From Knoxdaviesia capensis (lineage: Eukaryota > Ascomycota > Sordariomycetes > Microascales > Gondwanamycetaceae), in contig LNGK01000004.1 in assembly GCA_001510575.1 (NCBI GenBank), forward strand, positions 539,989 through 603,988: a stretch of 64,000 nt of DNA, in the 5' to 3' direction. A program made the position numbers and the translations under genes. Below the pieces are notes generated by a model that saw nothing but the letters and a program-made list of their open reading frames with translations, did no database searches and was not told the DNA's origin. Shown here piece by piece: positions 58,403-64,000 of the stretch (positions are counted from its first letter, which is position 1; the number at the start of each line of letters is the position of its first letter).

Positions 58403-59023
58403 GGCGACGGTGTTTGCAGTGTGATGCGAGCTTTGAAGTTGAATATCAAGTCGAAAACCAGAAAAGAGATGTCGCAAGAAAGCCAAGGTCAATTCTTTTG
58501 TGTGGGCTCTATGGAAGTTTTTGGCTGGGCCAAATTACGGTGCCCTAAAAGGTCGACCCCACTGGCCCTCAAAGAGAAAAATTACCTAAGGAGGGAAAAC
58601 AGTGCGCTCACGTGGAGATAGATACCAGATAGCCGACTATATCTACACAGCTGTAGACAGCTGGCACAGTCAAACAACCGAATTTGCAAGTTTTAGGGTT
58701 AGTGCGATATCGGGAACCTGACGAGATGGCTTGAATTCATTCACGAACGCTTCCTTGTAATATGATCTGATTCGATAATTTCGATGAAATACAAATGCGA
58801 AGGATCGTGAAGATTTAGCATCCATATAAATCACACAGATACTTAAAGAGAACCGAAAAAACTCCATTGGACGCCCAAAAAAAACACCCCCTGTATGCAT
58901 AGTGCGAAACGAGGATGGCATTGCCTCAGTTGGCTGTTCTCCTCACCGTGAGATTGGAACAGGGATTGGTAGAGCATGTTATGACATAAATGATTATTCA
59001 AACCATCGACGGCGGTGATCTTC
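58403..59023 (-). promoter_or_regulatory. eL29 promoter region
   Basis: This 621-bp region lies between the carrier stop codon and the eL29 ATG, both on the minus strand. It contains TTAGGGTTAG at 58693-58702, a telomere-like motif that resembles Tbf1-type sites found in ribosomal protein promoters of several fungi. The assignment to Tbf1 is inference. Confidence 0.5.
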
Positions 59024-60286
59024 TCATGCAGATGACTTGATGACGAGGCTCGTCCCTAAGAGATCACGACCGCCTCGGGATCGAAGGTTACGGACATATC
59101 TCAACATCAGGATAAACATGAGTTCGACCCTATTGCCAAAAAGTTAGTTGATTTGCACTATTTTGAATTGAAGACGAAGGCACTAAAAGGGTGGCCACTC
59201 ACCGTTCCTTGGTCATCATCAATATTCCTTGAACGAGAAGGCCTTTTAGGATCTGAGGACCCATGCCCTTGAATAGGCCGGGCCATCCCTCGTGCTTGAT
59301 GATAAACTGCATGACTTCTACAAAGCTGGTAAACGGGCGGCCGTTACGAGCACGGGGAGGTTTTGACTGAAGGCCAACCTTAGCAACAATCAGGGGCTGG
59401 GTTGTAATAGTGGCGAGTGTCTTTGACATGGCCCCGAGACCTTTGAGCAAGAAGGGATATTGAATGTCAGTGGCAAGTGGACAGGGAGTTCATAGAAATT
59501 GGACGCATGGGAACAAGGCGTTTAGGGAGGGCTAGGACGAACAGAATGCTTCCCACGGCTTCAGTGACTTCTTTCCAGGGAAAAGAACCTCCTTAAGTCG
59601 CTCGTAGGTGCCATAGGTAATAGCCGGGTTGACAACAAGAACCAAGCTGGCCTTGAGACCGCGCCACAGACCGAACACACCGTCAGGGCCGTTGATAACC
59701 TCGCCGGCAGTCTCGACCATTCCCTTGCGCTCAGACTTGGCCTGGGTTTGTTGCCGGGTGGTGATAACAGCAACAGGAATGGTGAAAAGCTGGGCCAGCG
59801 CTCCAGCGACGGCTCCAAGGGAAAGCTCGATGACGGTAGACGGAGCTTGAGAAGACTTGGAGTACTTGAAGTAAAGGTTTCGGATAATCGAATACCAATA
59901 GAAATACGCGAAGTTCGTCGATGCCACTCCGAGGAGGGAGCCGCTCATACCGGTGTACAGTCCGGCCAGGCCTTCATCGGCAACGATCTTTTTAAGAGCA
60001 TCAAGAGTAGATGAGTACTGAGGTTCGTCGTCCGGAGAGGCAGGGCTAGTTTTGGATCCTGGGGCCTGCTTCACCTGCACCTGCATTCTTGTTTTCACAC
60101 TATGCCGAGACACATTTGAATATAAGCCGCTGCACCAAAGGGAGTGAATATGAGACCGATCGATTCACCACAAGAGACTTACATATCGAGGGGGTAGACC
60201 AGAGCATTCGCCAAAACTGCCCCGGTTGCGCCGGCAGCGGCGCGACCCCAAGGGGAAATATCTACAGGTTTCGATTGCGCAGCCAT
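59024..60286 (-). CDS. pmp47: Peroxisomal adenine-nucleotide carrier, PMP47/ANT1 type (mitochondrial carrier family)
   Basis: Four exons (60286-60183, 60099-59543, 59440-59203, 59129-59024) encode 334 residues in the tripartite mitochondrial-carrier layout. The first repeat shows the P-x-D-x-x-K-x-R signature as PLDIVKTR at residues 32-39; the second has TIPVAVITTRQQ and the third TTQPLIVAKVGLQ, forms characteristic of the peroxisomal PMP47/ANT1 branch. Such carriers bring ATP into peroxisomes for fatty-acid activation in exchange for AMP. Splicing of exon 2 to 3 uses donor GTTCGT and gives WEAF-C-LGAMSKTLAT, as in homologues. A relative with another substrate cannot be excluded. The ATG at 60286 (MAAQSKPVDISPWGRAAAGA) gives a normal N-terminus. 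Confidence 0.9.
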
Positions 60287-61417
60287 TATGTGACGGAGTG
60301 GGATAAGAGGGAGAAAGGATGTGTGAATGAACAGCTAGGATCGGACAATCGGGTTGGTTTCGGCAGCGTATCGGATCCGAGAAGTGAAGACCGGCAATGG
60401 ACGGAAATCAGAGGCTTCGGAGGCTCTCAAGAGAAGGAAGGAGTATGACAAATCTACCCAATAAAACAAGGAAAGAAAAGGGAAACGAGTAAATTTGGTG
60501 CTAGCTTTTCACCTCATGATAACAACGGGTGTAAGTAAGACCGAGAGACGCTGTTATATACAGAAGAGGAGCGTCAACGGTCTTGCGGCAATACCCCAGA
60601 CTAACCCAGAAAAATCAACATCCACGGCGAAAGCTGGACTTTAAACCGAGGTCCAGTGGACCACTTTTTGCTCGCTCAATGTCTGGCAGTTAGTTCCCTG
60701 GAAACTCGGTCGGGTGAAGGCAAGCGCAAAAGGTGGAGCCACAAGATGATGATGTAACCCGGGATATTCGGTTAAACATCGGCGGATATCTATCCAGAGC
60801 CGACGTTCCTGATAAGGTCCGGCGGACAAGCTTGTTGCCTGACAAACGGCCTCACCTGGCAAGCGGCGTATCGGATGCACAATCCCGGAGGTATTGCTGG
60901 CTTCCCGTTGTGCGTAGGGTTTGACTGCCAGCTAAAGCAAAGTTTCCTCCAACTTGTCCGGTTCATCGGATGAGCTGCGTGCATATGCAGGCCTCTCCAA
61001 TACTACTATCCTCCGTGATAGGCTTAGAGACAGACACAGCAAAAAAGCCAAGACAGTGCTGCGCACTGGCTAAATTTCCATTGCATCTCCGCTCATGACT
61101 TCCATTTCTTGCCTTCTTCCCGTATGCACCTTGCATACGTGTATATACTTGATATATATCTGACACTATCAATCTCCAACCTATCGCGGTTAACGCTTAA
61201 TAAATCGCCATCCTCAGTCTTTTCCTCTATCCCTAAAAGGCTCGAAGTCCTACCTATATAGCTAGTTTTCACGATTGGCTCGTTATCTGCTGTTGAACCT
61301 GGTCGAAGGTTGTATCTTGCAGCAAAGACCAGCTTGACAAGCCAGGATGATTTCTTGGAGCAACGAAGTTAACGAACCCACGCACCTTATTCCCGTCTTT
61401 GGTTGCTGACACCAAGC
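60287..61417. promoter_or_regulatory. Divergent promoter between the peroxisomal carrier and palB
   Basis: This 1.13-kb region separates two start codons on opposite strands. It contains three matches to the PacC core 5'-GCCARG: GCCAGG on the minus strand at about 60855-60860, GCCAAG at 61047-61052 and GCCAGG at 61341-61346. Such a short core is expected by chance fairly often. No coding frame is supported. Confidence 0.45.
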
Positions 61418-64000
61418 ATGGAGAAAAGAGCCAGTGTAAGCCAACTATAGGAGAAGAAAGAAACCCCAGTACATAACTGTTGATGCAAGCTAACATTTTC
61501 TGATCATCGCTTCGTGTCTCCCATTTCATTATCTGTAGGAAGAAGAAAAGCTCATTCGTCGTAGTCGCGGCGATGAAGCCCTCAAACATGCAATTGCTGC
61601 AGCCGAGCTCTATATGAAGGCTGCTTCGAAGGCTAGCACTTCTTCGGATAGATCACGTCTTGAGCGCAAATGCAATGACTTGATAAATCTCGCCGAGGCC
61701 TTGAAGTTTGGAAGAAAGCCGTTTGTACTGCGTTCTCTTTCCCCTAAAGAGGAAACAATCTTACTCCGATCGTCCCGCTTGAATGGAACAGTATTTCTCC
61801 CATGGCGTTCAGATCCCGACCCGAAGGTGTTCAGCCCAGATCAAGGGCAGTACAGGTAGCTATATCCCCTCCTCTTGCGTATAGCTGATAATATACCGCT
61901 TTCTTTGCGACTAATATCTCTTCTCTTTGTCAGCGACCAAACAGAGTTTCGTCTCTCTCAGATACAAACCGAAAGTATGGTTGGCTGGAAACGCCCCAAT
62001 GAGTTGCTTCTAACCCCTTCAGACGAGGAGTCGAATGAACAATGTATCGAAAATTTTATGGAGACCCAGGCCGAGCCGGATCTCGTCCAAGATGTGACGG
62101 CTGACTGTTCTGTCGTGGCCAGTCTGTGTTCATCTATGAAACTTATGCTCCCGGACAAGAAAGCTACAGTTGGTCCTTCGGTACGTAGATATATACGTAC
62201 TCAAGAAGCCTGAAATATGCCTATAGTATCGCTAACACTGCGCTTGTACCCCACGTTAGATTCTTTCGGACTCGGTTTTCCCCTTTGACAAATATCTCGG
62301 GAGACCATCCGCATCGCCCAATGGAAAGTATATATTTCGCATGAACTTCAACGGCTGTTTTCGTGAAGTCATAATCGACGACAAACTCCCCGCATCCAAC
62401 ACGTCAGGCCGAGCTCTCTTTGTTGTGGACCTCCGAAATCCACACCTCCTATGGCCAGCCTTCTTGGAGAAGGCATATCTTAAGGTTCGAGGGGGATACG
62501 ACTTTCCTGGGAGCAACTCATGCACCGACTTATGGGTGCTCACCGGATGGATTCCCGAGCAGGTCTTTCTTCAGAAGTAAGCTTTCGTGACTCGGGGGAA
62601 TATCGATGCTTTTTTTTGTGGGATTATCTATCTAACCCCTTTCTTTCTCCTTTTCTCAGAGAGGATCTGGATCTGACCGATATATGGGATCGAATCTTTC
62701 CTGCATTCTGCCAGGGGGAGGTTATAATAACCCTTGGAACCGGCCGAATAAGTCCATCGGAGGAAATAGTTATCGGCCTAAGCGGGGATCATGATTACGG
62801 GGTACCTGATCTTGAGTATTCTGACGGAATTCGAAAACTCTTCGTCAAGAACCCGTGGTGGTCCGGAGCCACAACCTTTGACCCGCATGCTTCAAGTGAT
62901 GACAAAGTTCAAGCTCCAACCCCGGATCCTGGCTCCTCAGCCAGCCCGAGGTCCATGTGGATGTCTCTTGAAGACGTCACCCAAAATTTCGAGTCAATGT
63001 ATCTCAACTGGAAACCATCGAGGTTTGAATATCGGGAGGACCATCACTTTGCTTGGTCTGTGACGCCCCAGAAGAGCAGGAAGTTCACTATCCTGGACTC
63101 TCCCCAGTTTTCAATGAAATGTGATACCCCAACTGTCGTCTGGATAGTCCTTGCCCGCCATTTTGACGACAAGGAACTGGAGATTCTGCGCCGGAGAGCG
63201 CCCGAGCACGGCGAATCATCCGGCGTGCTTGGATATCTGAGCTTGTTCATTTTTGACGGTGGCAAGCGGCGGGACAAGCTTGCCAGTTTCTTATATGCTG
63301 GAGATTACGTCGATTCGCACCAAACATTAGCAAAGTTCGAGATGGCCCCAAACAAGTCGTACACAGTTGTGCCAGTCCAGGACAAGTTGCCGCTGCCCGA
63401 ATATTTCTTCACACTTTCGCTTTTCTCCAATGCGCCCCTATCAGTCGGCCCCGCAGAGAGTAAACGCCGCCACTATCTGCAACTTGACGGGGAATGGACC
63501 CGCCGTACCGCTGGCGGAAACTCCAGCAAGCCGACGTACGGACTGAACCCGCAGTTCTCGCTCTCTGTGACCGCCGCCACGCCACTGTCTCTCCTCCTCT
63601 GCACAGACATTGGCGAGCTCGCCGTGCACATCGACCTGACCTGGGCAAACGGCAAGCGCGTGCGCACCGCCCTCGCTATCAAAGACATCCTGGCCCACTC
63701 GGGCGACTACATCCGCGGCTGTGCCACGCTCGACCTGCCGCATATTGAGCCTGGGACTTACACCATTGTGTGCTCGACCTTTGAAAGCAATCAGACCGCG
63801 CCCTTCTCGCTGCACATCGGCTCCGATCATCCCGTATCTGGCGCCGCAATCGCTGCCGAGGCCGCCGGCCGCCTGCGGACTGCGCTCCCCGCGTTTCAGT
63901 TTGCCGAGGATGAAATGCAGCGTCGCATCCGCCTACGCGCTATCCGCCTAGTCCGATGCTATGCCGTCGCGCGCTGCTCGGCGGCTGTTGGGGCCCTGAC
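61418..64000 (+). CDS. palB: Calpain-like cysteine protease PalB/Rim13, 3' end beyond the window
   Basis: Exons 61418-61435, 61539-61855, 61934-62180, 62260-62576 and 62660 to the window end give 746 codons so far; PalB is usually about 850, so roughly 100 residues are missing. PalB acts in the ambient-pH signalling pathway, where it is thought to cleave PacC on ESCRT-III at the plasma membrane or endosome. Residues 20-40 carry an MIT-like helix (DEALKHAIAAAELYMKAAS), a microtubule-interacting-and-trafficking type domain. The calpain triad is Cys170 (DVTADCSVVASL), His344 (GDHDYGV) and Asn364 (VKNPWW). The C-terminal part contains PalB-type beta domains. The first exon has only 18 nt (MEKRAS) and is supported by signals and frame. 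A Pro replaces the residue usually seen after the Val in HDYxVxDL. Confidence 0.92.

Overview
The window looks like nuclear DNA of a filamentous ascomycete, most likely from Eurotiales (the Aspergillus/Penicillium group). Three things suggest this: short introns (about 60-110 nt, one of 245 nt) with GT..AG ends and CTAAC/CTGAC-like branch points; proteins that align in my memory with Aspergillus orthologues (GDP-mannose transporter, Ale1, Rce1, Mmm1, Vps45, palB); and AT-rich blocks of transposon debris almost lacking CA and TG dinucleotides, the mark of repeat-induced point mutation (RIP). I cannot name the genus. All exon models were built by eye from splice signals, reading frame and family recall.

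Region 1 (1-22.97 kb) is a transposon graveyard with no live gene. It is layered. A minus-strand Gypsy fragment (345-2036 and 7832-8816) is split by a plus-strand Copia element (2042-7826, flanked by CGATA). A Copia remnant follows (8.8-10.9 kb), then a large inverted repeat (10.9-11.95 kb), then a plus-strand Gypsy element (about 12037-21477) and a solo LTR. Three pogo/Fot1-like DNA elements sit inside LTRs at TA sites, and the matching empty site of each is also in the window. The block ends with a 365-bp duplication around a single N.

Region 2 (23.6-28.7 kb) holds the GDP-mannose transporter gene, a second AT-rich island, and the MBOAT lysophospholipid acyltransferase gene ale1, whose promoter abuts the island.

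Region 3 (29.2-64 kb) is normal gene-rich DNA: a serine-rich membrane protein (-), a 3.8-kb intergenic stretch, rce1 (+), mmm1 (-), vps45 (-), MTO1 (+), cardiolipin synthase (-), the TFIIIC subunit TFC4/sfc4 (+), vts1 (-), a short-chain dehydrogenase pseudogene (+), ribosomal protein eL29 (-), a PMP47/ANT1-type peroxisomal carrier (-), and the 5' part of the calpain palB (+), cut by the window end. These are housekeeping genes for secretion, lipid and mitochondrial biology, pol III transcription, mRNA control and pH signalling; I see no biosynthetic cluster. Three genes (mmm1, MTO1, cardiolipin synthase) serve mitochondria, but separate promoters and mixed strands argue against co-regulation as a unit.

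The most informative observations are the pogo elements with in-window empty sites and a hairpin inside their terminal repeats, the eL29 gene split into four tiny exons, hidden first exons of ale1, mmm1, rce1 and palB, the SDR pseudogene, and the probable assembly artefact at 22.57 kb. I did not find a convincing new biological system.
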